A stretch of DNA of 13,243 nucleotides from Candidatus Scatoplasma merdavium (GCA_017694135.1 JADING010000009.1:1-13243); one strand, 5' to 3'. Shown: positions 5,541-13,229, numbered from the stretch's first letter. Numbers and translations are program-made. Notes: generated from the sequence alone by a model not told the origin.

Positions 5541-6248
5541 ATGAGGAGATTTTTTGCTGAGATAAACAACGGTTTAGCAGTTTTTACTTCCAATACTTTA
5601 AAGCACATTAAAGTTCTTAGAATTAACTTAAACGAAGAAGTAGAAATTGTTAACGAAGGCAAAGTTTATTTAGCTAGCTTCACTTCTTTAAATCCTTTAG
5701 AGTGCAAAATTATTAAGGAGTTAGATGTCAATCGCGAACTTAAGGTAAACAGCGTGCTTTTTGCCCCGCTTTTGAAAAGGGACAATTTTGAATTTGTTTT
5801 GCAAAAAGCGGTAGAACTCGGCGTTAAAGAAATTTATCCTTACGTTTCTTCTCGAGTAATTAAAAGGGTATCTAAATCTGATTTTGAAAATAAAAGAGAG
5901 AGGTTTGAAAGCATTATTTTGAACGCTGCAGAACAATCTAATAGAACTGTTATTCCTAAATTGCACTCTTTATCTAACTTAGAAGATCTCGCCAAGTTGA
6001 AAATTGACACTTTTAATAAGTTCATTGCTTATGAAGAAGAAGCTCTATCGGACAATTTAATTGAGCAGATAGATAAAAACAAAGATGTTGTTTATCTGTT
6101 TGGTCCAGAAGGAGGATTCTCACCTAGCGAAGTTAAACTGTTTGTAACTTCTGGTTATAAATCTATTTCTTTAGGTAAAAGAATTCTCAAAGCTGAGACC
6201 GCAATGATAGCGGGACTTTCTATCATCAATTACCTTTTAGAAAAGTAA
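5541..6248 (+). CDS. rsmE: 16S rRNA (uracil1498-N3)-methyltransferase RsmE
   Basis: 235 residues (family about 240-250). The N-terminal PUA-like domain is residues 1-65, beginning MRRFFAE. The C-terminal SPOUT (knotted) methyltransferase domain shows DNFEFVLQKAVELGVKEIYP (81-100), AAEQSNR (129-135), FGPEGGFSPSEV (187-198) and SLGKRILKAETA (210-221), the SAM-binding knot. It methylates U1498 (E. coli numbering) of 16S rRNA in the assembled 30S subunit. I chose ATG 5541 because GAGGAA (5525-5530) lies 10 nt upstream. The in-frame TTG at 5523 has no binding site and overlaps it. It is usually next to prmA; here a SIMPL gene takes that place. Confidence 0.95.
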   Translation: MRRFFAEINNGLAVFTSNTLKHIKVLRINLNEEVEIVNEGKVYLASFTSLNPLECKIIKELDVNRELKVNSVLFAPLLKRDNFEFVLQKAVELGVKEIYPYVSSRVIKRVSKSDFENKRERFESIILNAAEQSNRTVIPKLHSLSNLEDLAKLKIDTFNKFIAYEEEALSDNLIEQIDKNKDVVYLFGPEGGFSPSEVKLFVTSGYKSISLGKRILKAETAMIAGLSIINYLLEK

Positions 6249-6267
6249 ATTAAAACTAGCGCATGAA

Positions 6268-6305
6268 AAAAGCTGTTAATCTCTATTTTGAGGTTAACAG
6301 CTTTT
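6268..6305. terminator. Bidirectional terminator between rsmE and the convergent membrane gene
   Basis: AAAAGCTGTTAA (6268-6279) pairs with TTAACAGCTTTT (6294-6305). The stem extends inward by T-G, C-G, T-A and C-G to a 6-nt loop. A runs on one side and T runs on the other allow use from both strands. It lies 20 bp after the rsmE stop and directly abuts the 6308 stop. Confidence 0.9.
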
Positions 6306-6307
6306 AA

Positions 6308-6766
6308 TTAACGATAAGTAGCGCCGACGAAGATTAAGATAGCATCGATGATGCCAAATATTCCTAAGAAGATAGAACCATATCCTAATCCGCACTGCAT
6401 ATTTCCATAAAGAGGAACGGTGCAGAACCACAATACAGCAGCCAATAAGAAGAAGACGATGCTCACAAAGCCTAACTGTTTTTTGTAATTGGTTAATAAG
6501 GCTAAAACTGAAGCGAGGATGACCGAGATAAAGGCGATGAGCAATCCGATGTTAACTCCAGGTAAGAAGACTTGCGTTCCGAAGATAATTGAGCCTAAGT
6601 TCATTGATTCGGGGTAGCGGATAGGATTTTCTAAGGTAACGCCTTTTCCGAGCAAGAAGAGCAAAGAAAGAAGCCCAGTGATAGCGGAAATAAGGCTGAA
6701 GACAGTAACTGGTGTTACTGAGCGAGTGTTTTTCTTAATTTTTGCGTTGTTATCAATTTTTTTCAT
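6308..6766 (-). CDS. Four-helix integral membrane protein, unknown
   Basis: 152 residues with a basic N-terminus (KKIDNNAKIKKNTR) and hydrophobic segments at about 19-40, 70-92, 98-119 and 128-148. The loop YPESMNLGSIIFGTQVF lies between the first two. The last segment ends LGIFGIIDAILIFVGATYR, resembling small TM2/DUF-type membrane proteins, but I recognise no family. ATG is preceded by AGGAG with a 7-nt spacer, and a good promoter lies at 6801-6829. It is monocistronic: convergent with rsmE and divergent from the CDF gene. Confidence 0.75.
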   Translation of the reverse strand: MKKIDNNAKIKKNTRSVTPVTVFSLISAITGLLSLLFLLGKGVTLENPIRYPESMNLGSIIFGTQVFLPGVNIGLLIAFISVILASVLALLTNYKKQLGFVSIVFFLLAAVLWFCTVPLYGNMQCGLGYGSIFLGIFGIIDAILIFVGATYR

Positions 6767-6800
6767 TGCGTATCTCCTATGTGTTAAATACCATTTTTAA

Positions 6801-6829
6801 ATTGTATACTTCCATCTTGAAGTTTACAA
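6801..6829 (-). promoter_or_regulatory. Sigma-A promoter for the 6308-6766 gene (TTGTAA-17-TACAAT)
   Basis: On the minus strand, -35 TTGTAA (6829-6824), 17-bp spacer, -10 TACAAT (6806-6801). The spacer contains a 5-bp-arm dyad ACTTC/GAAGT. The start would fall about 30 nt before the ATG. Confidence 0.6.
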
Positions 6830-6934
6830 CAAAAAACTTGTCTGCAAGCTTTCTTGCCTATCTATTTTACCTAAAAATGTTTTCTTTTTGTTTAGTTTAA
6901 AGAAAATTTACTATATATAAAGAGAAAAAACGCC

Positions 6935-6940
6935 TATAAT
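6935..6940 (+). promoter_or_regulatory. TATAAT -10 hexamer close to the CDF start codon
   Basis: Perfect -10 only 15 bp before ATG 6956, which would leave a leader of about 9 nt or none. No clear -35 is present at 16-18 bp. No Shine-Dalgarno sequence precedes this ATG. Confidence 0.4.
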
Positions 6941-6955
6941 TTTTACGTTACGACT

Positions 6956-8143
6956 ATGATTTTACATTTATTTATTAAAGGTTATCCGAATGTTGATGAG
7001 CCGGAGGTTCGTTCTAGAGTTGGTTTTTTTGCCGGGTTGGTAGGCCTTGTTTCAAATTTGGTTCTAGTTGTTATTAAGCTCTTAGTTGGATTGCTTTCTT
7101 TTAATATTTCTATTGTTGCTGACGCTTTGAATAACTTATCTGATTTTGGCAGTTGTGTCCTTTCTTTGTTTGGTTTTAAATTAGCGAACAAACCCGCCGA
7201 TTCTGATCATCCTTACGGACACGAGAGAATAGAGTATGTCATTTCTTTAATTATCTCTTGCGTCATATTAGCTTTGGGTTTGAATATTGTTATGGAAGCG
7301 GTGAAGTCATTGACTTCCCCAGGAAGTGGCTATTCTTCTTTTCCCTTGCTTACTGTTGTTATCCTTGCGGTTTCTATTGGTATTAAGCTGTTCCAAGCTT
7401 TCGTTTATTTTTATCTAGGAAAAAAGATAGATTCTCTCGCTTTAAAGGCCTCAGGTTCTGACGCTAGGAACGATTGTTTGTCCACTTTGATGATTCTTGT
7501 AGGAGTCTTTATTTCTTATTACACTGGTTTTACTTATATAGATGGTATCTTAGCTATCGTGGTTTCTTTGTTTATTTTTTATTCTGGTATCAAGATATTA
7601 AAAGAAACGGCAGATGTATTAATTGGTGAAAAACCTTCCGATGAAGTAATTAAGCAATTTAACGATATTATTCGCTCGAATAAAGAGGTGCTTGGTCTTC
7701 ACGATTTAGAGATGCACTGCTATGGACCTAACGTAACTTTTGCTTCGGTTCATGTGGAAGTGGATGGAAGCAAAGATGTTTACATGTTGCACGATACCAT
7801 TGATAACCTTGAAAAAGAGTGTTTTGAAAAGCTCCATATTAAAACCGTTATTCATATGGATCCTATTAAGGTTGGAGACAAGCTAACGGATTATTGCAAA
7901 AACATTGTTTTATCTGTTTTACCAAAGGTGAATTCGAATTTGACCATTCACGATCTAAGGGTGGTATCTGGACCTTCTCATACAAATGTTGTTTTTGATA
8001 TGGTGGTTCCTCACGAATTGATTAATAAAAAAGATCAAATTAAGAAAAGGTTTGACGAAGAGGTGAAAAAGATCGATAAAACATTAGTTCTCGTAATTAA
8101 TTTCGATGATCAATACACCGTTTTATCTAAGGAGAATGACTGA
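6956..8143 (+). CDS. Cation diffusion facilitator (CDF) metal exporter, probably Mn(II)-type
   Basis: 395 residues. The N-terminal hydrophobic region (about 24-215, six helices) contains IVADALNNLSDFGS in TM2, HPYGHERIEY (85-94) in the following loop, and ASGSDARNDCLSTL in TM5. A cytoplasmic C-terminal dimerisation domain follows (from about 220, KETADVLIGE, LHDLEMHCYG), then a further ~85-residue extension with LTIHDLRVVSGP and VVFDMVVP. Metal-site positions are N59 and D63 in TM2 and D169 and D173 in TM5, where zinc exporters have His/Asp pairs. This Asn-Asp-Asp-Asp set points to manganese export (MntE-like); the metal is inferred. The start fits homologues, which begin with a similar short hydrophobic N-terminus, although no binding site is seen. 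It overlaps the next gene by 1 nt. Confidence 0.92.
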   Translation: MILHLFIKGYPNVDEPEVRSRVGFFAGLVGLVSNLVLVVIKLLVGLLSFNISIVADALNNLSDFGSCVLSLFGFKLANKPADSDHPYGHERIEYVISLIISCVILALGLNIVMEAVKSLTSPGSGYSSFPLLTVVILAVSIGIKLFQAFVYFYLGKKIDSLALKASGSDARNDCLSTLMILVGVFISYYTGFTYIDGILAIVVSLFIFYSGIKILKETADVLIGEKPSDEVIKQFNDIIRSNKEVLGLHDLEMHCYGPNVTFASVHVEVDGSKDVYMLHDTIDNLEKECFEKLHIKTVIHMDPIKVGDKLTDYCKNIVLSVLPKVNSNLTIHDLRVVSGPSHTNVVFDMVVPHELINKKDQIKKRFDEEVKKIDKTLVLVINFDDQYTVLSKEND

Positions 8144-8445
8144 TGAAATACAATGAATTTGAAGTTCAGAGCGGATTTAAGGCTTTCGCTCAAATTGTTT
8201 TGAAAAATAAAAAAGAGAAATTTTTAATTAAAACTAAACAAGGAGATGAATTGGAAGTCGCGTTCGATTGCGCCTTTGAAGACGATCTTTCTTCGACTGA
8301 TTTGAATTTTAATGACAACGTTGAATATAATTCATTGTCTTTCCAAATAGAGAAAGTAATTAAGAACCAAACTAATACCTATTCAGAAGGTCACTATATA
8401 ATTGTCAATTACTTAAATATGGTGGCGTCTTACCAAATTATTTAA
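8143..8445 (+). CDS. Small soluble protein, unknown
   Basis: 100 residues, charged, no membrane segment. It begins MKYNEFEVQSGFKAFAQIVLKNKKEKFLIKTK and ends HYIIVNYLNMVASYQII; the alternating hydrophobics suggest a beta-sheet core. Its ATG shares one base with the CDF stop (TGATG), and AAGGAG (8130-8135) inside the CDF gene is its binding site, so the pair is translationally coupled. No family is recognised; a link to metal homeostasis is only suggested by this coupling. Confidence 0.75.
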   Translation: MKYNEFEVQSGFKAFAQIVLKNKKEKFLIKTKQGDELEVAFDCAFEDDLSSTDLNFNDNVEYNSLSFQIEKVIKNQTNTYSEGHYIIVNYLNMVASYQII

Positions 8446-8454
8446 ACTGATAGG

Positions 8455-8460
8455 TATAAT
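8455..8460 (+). promoter_or_regulatory. TATAAT -10 element ahead of lysS
   Basis: Perfect hexamer 30 bp before the lysS ATG, just after the stop of the preceding gene. No good -35 at 17 bp (a weak TTACCA lies at 19 bp), so promoter strength is uncertain. Confidence 0.45.
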
Positions 8461-8489
8461 AAGTTTGGAACACATAAAGGAGTTTATAT

Positions 8490-9971
8490 ATGGAAGAAAA
8501 GTTAACCGATCAAGAAAAAGCTAGAAGAGCGAAGCTTGAAAGATATTTAGAAGCTGGAGTTGATCCGTTCGGTCAAAGGTTTGTCTGTACTGACAACGCT
8601 AAATCGCTTCATGAAAAATACGATGCTATCGATCACGATACCCTTTTAACTAACGAAGAGAAGGTCACTATCGTTGGGCGTATCGTTTTGTTACGCAAAA
8701 TGGGCAAGGCGGCTTTTTTCCATATTCAAGATAAAACAGGCCGTATGCAAGCTTATATTCGCATCGATGCTGTTGGAGAAGAAAACTACGCTTTATTCAA
8801 GCTTTCTGATGTCGGTGATATCGTCGGATTAGAAGGGAGCGTTATGAAGACTCAAACCGGAGAACTTACTTTAAAAGTAAGTAAGTTTACCCACTTGAGC
8901 AAATCTTTAAAACCTCTACCAGAAAAATTCCACGGTTTAAATGACACCGATGAGCGCTTCCGCAAGAGATATTTAGATTTAATTATGAATCCTGACGCTC
9001 AAAGAATCGCCTTTATGCGTCCAGCCATCATTCGTGAAATGCGTTCTTTTTTAGATAATCAAGGGTTTGTTGAAGTAGAGACATCAATGCTCCAGCCCAT
9101 TTTAGGTGGAGCCGCCGCTCGACCTTTTATTACTCATTACAACGCTTTAGATCGCGATTTTTACCTCCGTATCGCTACTGAGCTTTCTTTAAAGAAACTC
9201 ATTGTTGGAGGAATGGAAAGAGTTTACGAAATAGGGCGCTGCTTCAGAAACGAAGGAATCGATATTATGCATTCCCCGGAATACACCTCTATGGAGTTGT
9301 ATCAAGCTTACGGTGATTTGTCAGATATGATGAAGCTAGCTGAAGATTTGTTCCGTGATTTAGCGGCGAAAGTTAGCGGGAAAACAACATTTAAGTGGTT
9401 GGGTTATGATATCGATATCACTAAAGAATTTAAAAAGGCATCAATGACCGATTTAATTAAAGAAAAGATCGGCGTTGACTTTAAGGAAGTTAAATCTACC
9501 GAAGAAGCTGTTGAGCTCGCTAAAAAATATGAAGTACCTTTAGAGAAGCACTTCACTTACGGTCACATTATCAACGCTTTCTTTGAGAAGTTCTGCGAAG
9601 ATGATTTGATTCAACCGACCTTTGTATACGGACATCCGATTGAAATTACTCCTCTTGCCAAACAGAATAAAGAGGATCCTCGATTCACTGAGAGATTTGA
9701 ACTTTATATCGGTAAGAAAGAAATGTGTAACGCTTATACTGAGTTAAATGATCCTATTGAGCAAAAGAAGAGATTCATGGCTCAGATGGAAGAAAGATTA
9801 AAGGGCAACGAAGAAGCTAACGAAATCGATTATTCTTTCTTAGATGCTCTCGAGTATGGTTTACCTCCAACAGGCGGTATCGGATTCGGAATTGATAGAA
9901 TGGTCATGTTCTTAACTGAAGCTGACTCTATTCGCGAAGTCATTCTCTTCCCGACACTTAAAACAAAGTAA
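8490..9971 (+). CDS. lysS: Lysyl-tRNA synthetase, class II
   Basis: 493 residues, normal full length. It charges tRNA-Lys in the cytoplasm. The N-terminal OB-fold anticodon-binding domain (about 58-140) contains VTIVGRIVLLRKMGKAAFFH. Class II motif 1 is GFVEVETSMLQP (192-203). Motif 2 is RVYEIGRCFRNEG (244-256), followed by MHSPEYTSMELYQAY (HNPEFT in most relatives; here H-S-P-E-Y-T). Motif 3 is TGGIGFGIDRMVMFL (461-475). The KRYLDLI segment (159-165) marks the catalytic-domain start. AAAGGAG with a 7-nt spacer precedes the ATG. No T-box leader is present. It ends in its own terminator at 9981-10008. Confidence 0.98.
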   Translation: MEEKLTDQEKARRAKLERYLEAGVDPFGQRFVCTDNAKSLHEKYDAIDHDTLLTNEEKVTIVGRIVLLRKMGKAAFFHIQDKTGRMQAYIRIDAVGEENYALFKLSDVGDIVGLEGSVMKTQTGELTLKVSKFTHLSKSLKPLPEKFHGLNDTDERFRKRYLDLIMNPDAQRIAFMRPAIIREMRSFLDNQGFVEVETSMLQPILGGAAARPFITHYNALDRDFYLRIATELSLKKLIVGGMERVYEIGRCFRNEGIDIMHSPEYTSMELYQAYGDLSDMMKLAEDLFRDLAAKVSGKTTFKWLGYDIDITKEFKKASMTDLIKEKIGVDFKEVKSTEEAVELAKKYEVPLEKHFTYGHIINAFFEKFCEDDLIQPTFVYGHPIEITPLAKQNKEDPRFTERFELYIGKKEMCNAYTELNDPIEQKKRFMAQMEERLKGNEEANEIDYSFLDALEYGLPPTGGIGFGIDRMVMFLTEADSIREVILFPTLKTK

Positions 9972-9980
9972 ACTTACTGG

Positions 9981-10008
9981 CTGCTAGATTCCTTCTAGCA
10001 GTTTTTTT
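9981..10008 (+). terminator. Rho-independent terminator of lysS
   Basis: CTGCTAGA (9981-9988), loop TTCCT, TCTAGCAG (9994-10001), then seven T. It lies 9 bp after the stop codon. Confidence 0.95.
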
Positions 10009-10021
10009 GATGAAAAATAAA

Positions 10022-10043
10022 AGTTAGTAAGTTTTAACTAACT
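10022..10043. promoter_or_regulatory. feo operator 1 (22-bp dyad upstream of the -35)
   Basis: AGTTAGT (10022-10028) and ACTAACT (10037-10043) with an 8-bp centre. It is identical to operator 2 (10085-10106) at 18 of 22 positions and ends 5 bp before the -35 box. Direct proximity to feoA-feoB and the TTAG...CTAA ends suggest an iron-responsive DtxR-family repressor. The identity of the regulator is inferred. Confidence 0.65.
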
Positions 10044-10048
10044 TTTTA

Positions 10049-10076
10049 TTGACACCAACTTTTAAGAGAGTAAAAT
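10049..10076 (+). promoter_or_regulatory. feo operon promoter TTGACA-16-TAAAAT
   Basis: Perfect -35 TTGACA (10049-10054), 16-bp spacer, -10 TAAAAT (10071-10076). The start is expected near 10083, at the edge of operator 2. Confidence 0.85.
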
Positions 10077-10084
10077 AATTGTGT

Positions 10085-10106
10085 AGTTAGTTAAGGTTAA
10101 CTAACT
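10085..10106. promoter_or_regulatory. feo operator 2 (22-bp perfect palindrome at the transcription start)
   Basis: AGTTAGTTAA (10085-10094), GG, TTAACTAACT (10097-10106). It has 10-bp perfect arms just downstream of the predicted start, where a bound repressor would block initiation. The left half TTAGTTAAG matches the DtxR half-site TTAGGTTAG at 7 of 9 positions. It does not resemble a Fur box. Confidence 0.75.
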
Positions 10107-10123
10107 TAATGAAGGAGGCTAAT

Positions 10124-10336
10124 ATGCCGATATACTTAGCACCTATTAACAGAGAGCTAACAGTTATTAGAATTGCTGCTGACGCAAAGACTAAGCAACA
10201 TTTGGAAAATCTAGGTATTTTACCTAAATCTAAACTTACGGTTCTTTCTTCGGTTAACGGAACTGTCATTTGTGTCTGCAAAGGAATACGTTTGGCCTTA
10301 GATTCTAAGATTGCTCGCTCAATTTTTATCGGATAA
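10124..10336 (+). CDS. feoA: FeoA-family protein (first copy)
   Basis: 70 residues from ATG 10124, chosen because AAGGAGG (10112-10118) lies 5 nt upstream. The in-frame ATG at 10109 would include the binding site. SH3-like FeoA fold: an N-terminal strand (ELTVIRI), then the helix KTKQHLENLGILPKSKLTVLSS matching the ...R.L.~lGi.pG..i.v.s pattern, then GTVICVCKGIRLALDSKIARSIFI. It is a small cytosolic partner of FeoB thought to modulate Fe(II) uptake. It is more divergent than the second copy and lacks the usual Arg-Arg before Leu and the Gly after LP. First gene of the feo operon. Confidence 0.88.
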   Translation: MPIYLAPINRELTVIRIAADAKTKQHLENLGILPKSKLTVLSSVNGTVICVCKGIRLALDSKIARSIFIG

Positions 10337-10350
10337 GAAAGAGGGACAGT

Positions 10351-10602
10351 ATGGAAGAAACTAATGAGTTAACTCTAGAAAAGCTCGCTGTTGGAGATTA
10401 CGCGACTGTTGTGACTATTAAAGGAGAAGGACAAGTTCGCCGCCGTTTATTCGATATGGGTATTACTCCTGGAGCGGAAATTTACCTTCGTAAAAAGGCT
10501 CCTTTAGGAGATCCGATAGAAATTAATATCCGCGGCTATGAATTGACTTTAAGAAAGGTTGAAGCCAATGCTGTGGTAGTAAAAAGAAAGGTAGTTAAAT
10601 AA
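10351..10602 (+). CDS. feoA: FeoA-family protein (second copy, canonical)
   Basis: 83 residues. LEKLAVGDYATVVTIKGEGQVRRRLFDMGITPGAEIYLRK (about 9-48) carries the canonical R-R-R-L-x-D-M-G-I-x-P-G core; PLGDPIEINIRGYELTLRKVEA completes the SH3-like fold. AGAGGGA upstream of the ATG acts as binding site. It lies 14 bp after the first feoA, and its stop overlaps the feoB start by one base (TAATG), so it is coupled to FeoB, its expected partner at the membrane. Confidence 0.95.
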   Translation: MEETNELTLEKLAVGDYATVVTIKGEGQVRRRLFDMGITPGAEIYLRKKAPLGDPIEINIRGYELTLRKVEANAVVVKRKVVK

Positions 10603-12896
10603 TGAAAAAGTTTGCATTAGCTGGAAATCCAAATTGTGGTAAAACAACTTTATTTAACGCTTTAACAGGATCTACTGCCTATGTTGGTAACTGGCCTGGT
10701 GTAACGGTAGATAAGCGTGAAGGTTACTACAAAAAGCTTGATGAAACGCTAGATATTGTAGATTTACCAGGAATTTATTCATTGTCCCCTTATACTCCTG
10801 AAGAGGTTATTTCCCGCAATTTCATCTTAGATGAAAAACCGGACTGCGTTATCAATATTATCGATGCGACTAATCTTGAGCGCAATTTGTATTTAACCAC
10901 GCAGTTATTAGAAATTGATGTCCCTATCGTTATCGCTTTAAACATGATGGATGCTGTAGAGAAAAACGGTCAGGAAATCAATGTTCCAGAGCTAGAAAAA
11001 AGGTTTAGAGTACCTATTGTTCCAATTTCAGCTTTGAAATCAAAGAACTTAGATTCCTTGATGAAAAAGGCTTATCAAGCTAGCAAGGAAAAGAGGACTG
11101 GCTATACTGTTTTAGCAGAAACCTCAGTTAAATCTTTAATAGAACAGCTCACTGATCAATTTAAGAAAAAAGGTGTAGATAACCCGCTTTTTCACGCCAT
11201 TAAATTAGCTGAATTAGATGAGCTTGAAGTAAAGAATCACCCTGAATTAGTTGAAGATGTTAATAAAGCCAAGGAAACTTTCTCTGATCCTACTTTTGGC
11301 AATGATTTTGAGGCGGTTATTGCAGACGCTAGATACAAGTTTATATCTTCTCGTATCGAAGGGTTAAGAAAACAGATATCTCTCGATAATAAAAATGTTA
11401 AGAAAGATAAAAAAACCGGGGTTTTACTATCCAAATCCGATAGAATTGACAAAATCTTGACCAATAAATACGCTGGTATTCCTATCTTTATTGCCATTCT
11501 ATTCTTAATTTTCCACCTTACGTTTTCTGAGAACTTCCTCTTTTTTGGTGGACTATTTGAAGCAAAAGGCATTCCTACTAATTTTGAGGGCGTACCTATT
11601 GTTGAAGGTTTGTTTTATACAGATGCTGGCATCAATTCACCGGGTGTAATGCTTGCAAACTTGCTGAATGGGTTTACCGATTGGCTTTCATCTTTAGCTA
11701 GCCAGGGATTGGAGAATGCTAATGTTGAGTCTTGGGCAAGCGGATTTATAGTTGATGGTGTTCTTGCTGGTTTGTTCTCGGTTATGTCTTTCTTGCCGCA
11801 GATCTTGGTTTTATTCCTGTTCTTCTCTATTTTAGAAGACTCTGGTTATATGGCTCGTGTGGCATTTATTCTCGATAGAATCTTCCGCCGTTTTGGTTTG
11901 TCTGGTCGTGCTTTTCTACCTATGATTATGGGCTTTGGCTGCTCTGTTCCAGCGATGATTAACACTAGAACTTTAGCTGATGCTAATGAAAGAACAGCAA
12001 CAATAAGAGTTATTCCTTTCTTTTCTTGCGGTGCTAAGTTGCCTATTTTGACTGCTATCGCGGGATGTTTAGCTAATATGATGGGCTTTGGTAACGCCGA
12101 TGTCATAACTTTATCTATGTATCTTTTAGGTATGCTTACTGCTATTGTAGCTGTCTTGATTATGCGCAATACGGTTATGAGAGGAGATATTCCTCCGTTT
12201 ATTATGGAGTTACCGACTTATCATTTGCCTCAGTTTAAGGCGTTGATGATTCACTTGTGGGATAAGCTTAAGCACTTTGTTAAAAAGGCGTTCACCATCA
12301 TATTGGTGTCTTGTATTCTCATTTGGGCCATTTGCCACTTATCTTGGAATTGGACTTATTTAGAAGACAGTCAGATTAATGAATCTATTATCGCTTCGTT
12401 AGGTATGTTTGTCCGTCCGATATTTACTCCGTTAGGCTTTGGTTCGCAGTTATCTTCGACTTGGGGATGGGTGTTTGTTGTTGCTGCTATTACCGGTTTA
12501 ATTGCAAAAGAAAATGTCATTGGAACTTTCGGTATCTTAGCGGCATGTATCGTTTCTACTTTCGATCCTGAAGCTGATCCTGATGGAATTGAAGCTGTTT
12601 ATATCATGATTCAAAACACTGGTATTACTACCGCTGGTTTGATTGCCTTTATTGCCTTCAATATGCTTACTATTCCTTGCTTTGCTGCGGTATCTACCGC
12701 CAAGAGCGAACTTCCTGATCACAAGTTTAAAGGAACTTTAGTTTTCTGGGTTGTCACTTCTTACATAGTTTCTTCGACTATTTATCTAATTGGTAACTGG
12801 TGGTGGACTTTGTTTATTATTCTTCCTTTGTTCGGCGTAGCTGCATATGGAATTTATTACTACAATAAACGCCATCCGATTAAAAAGGACGCTTAA
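10602..12896 (+). CDS. feoB: Ferrous iron transporter FeoB
   Basis: 764 residues, full length. The N-terminal G domain has GNPNCGKT (G1, 8-15), NWPGVTV (30-36, switch I), DLPG (G3, 54-57), NMMD (G4, 114-117) and SALK (G5, 143-146). A helical region (about 170-265) leads to the membrane part starting near 291. Gate motifs are GFGCSVPAMINTRTL (444-458, Cys447) and PFFSCGAKLPIL (472-483, Cys476). Later helices include the GLIAKENVIGTFGI segment (632-645). It imports Fe(II) across the cytoplasmic membrane, driven or gated by GTP hydrolysis. The segment 308-385 between the first two membrane spans is a sizeable external loop. No good Shine-Dalgarno sequence is seen, so translation probably depends on coupling with feoA. 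It is controlled by the two operators upstream. Confidence 0.98.
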   Translation: MKKFALAGNPNCGKTTLFNALTGSTAYVGNWPGVTVDKREGYYKKLDETLDIVDLPGIYSLSPYTPEEVISRNFILDEKPDCVINIIDATNLERNLYLTTQLLEIDVPIVIALNMMDAVEKNGQEINVPELEKRFRVPIVPISALKSKNLDSLMKKAYQASKEKRTGYTVLAETSVKSLIEQLTDQFKKKGVDNPLFHAIKLAELDELEVKNHPELVEDVNKAKETFSDPTFGNDFEAVIADARYKFISSRIEGLRKQISLDNKNVKKDKKTGVLLSKSDRIDKILTNKYAGIPIFIAILFLIFHLTFSENFLFFGGLFEAKGIPTNFEGVPIVEGLFYTDAGINSPGVMLANLLNGFTDWLSSLASQGLENANVESWASGFIVDGVLAGLFSVMSFLPQILVLFLFFSILEDSGYMARVAFILDRIFRRFGLSGRAFLPMIMGFGCSVPAMINTRTLADANERTATIRVIPFFSCGAKLPILTAIAGCLANMMGFGNADVITLSMYLLGMLTAIVAVLIMRNTVMRGDIPPFIMELPTYHLPQFKALMIHLWDKLKHFVKKAFTIILVSCILIWAICHLSWNWTYLEDSQINESIIASLGMFVRPIFTPLGFGSQLSSTWGWVFVVAAITGLIAKENVIGTFGILAACIVSTFDPEADPDGIEAVYIMIQNTGITTAGLIAFIAFNMLTIPCFAAVSTAKSELPDHKFKGTLVFWVVTSYIVSSTIYLIGNWWWTLFIILPLFGVAAYGIYYYNKRHPIKKDA

Positions 12897-12899
12897 TTT

Positions 12900-13106
12900 A
12901 TGGGAACAATAGAAATATTAGTAATCGTCCTTTCTTCTCTGTTCGTTGTGTTTATTCTTTCTCGTTACATCTATAAAAAAATTAAACATCAGCCGACAGG
13001 TGAGTGTGCTTGCTGTGTATCAACTAAGAAAAAACACTATTCGAAGTTAGTAGATCAATATAATAAGACCTACGATAGAAACATTAAACAAAAAAGAGAA
13101 ATGTAA
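12900..13106 (+). CDS. FeoB-associated Cys-rich membrane protein
   Basis: 68 residues: a single membrane helix (about 4-24), then a basic segment YKKIKH, then the Cys cluster GECACC (Cys36, 38, 39) and a basic tail. This matches the small FeoB-associated Cys-rich family (PF12669-type), which follows feoB in many Firmicutes. The Cys cluster may handle Fe(II), but this is not established. It lies 3 bp after feoB, with AAGGA in the feoB tail as binding site about 10 nt upstream. Last gene of the operon. Confidence 0.88.
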   Translation: MGTIEILVIVLSSLFVVFILSRYIYKKIKHQPTGECACCVSTKKKHYSKLVDQYNKTYDRNIKQKREM

Positions 13107-13120
13107 ATTTAAGAAGTTTA

Positions 13121-13166
13121 GAGCTATTAATTCAAATGCCTTAAGTGAGATTTAATAGCTCTTTTT
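13121..13166 (+). terminator. Terminator of the feo operon
   Basis: GAGCTATTAA (13121-13130) pairs with TTAATAGCTC (13152-13161) over a 21-nt loop, followed by five T. It lies 14 bp after the last stop codon. Confidence 0.88.
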
Positions 13167-13201
13167 AAATAATTAATTAGAAGTGTTTACAAAATGACTG
13201 A

Positions 13202-13229
13202 TTTTTAATAGTCGGTTTTGCGGTATAAT
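13202..13229 (+). promoter_or_regulatory. Promoter-like element for a gene beyond the right edge
   Basis: Perfect -10 TATAAT (13224-13229) with a weak -35 TTTTTA (13202-13207) at 16 bp. Any downstream gene lies outside the window. Confidence 0.45.

Noticed and set aside
8446..8489. T-box leader for lysS
   Set aside because: The interval is only 44 bp with no specifier or antiterminator structure.
10109..10123. Earlier ATG for the first feoA
   Set aside because: It would contain the Shine-Dalgarno sequence AAGGAGG within the coding region.
11237..12169. Long minus-strand ORFs inside feoB
   Set aside because: Antisense shadows of a strongly conserved gene with no binding sites or recognisable domains.
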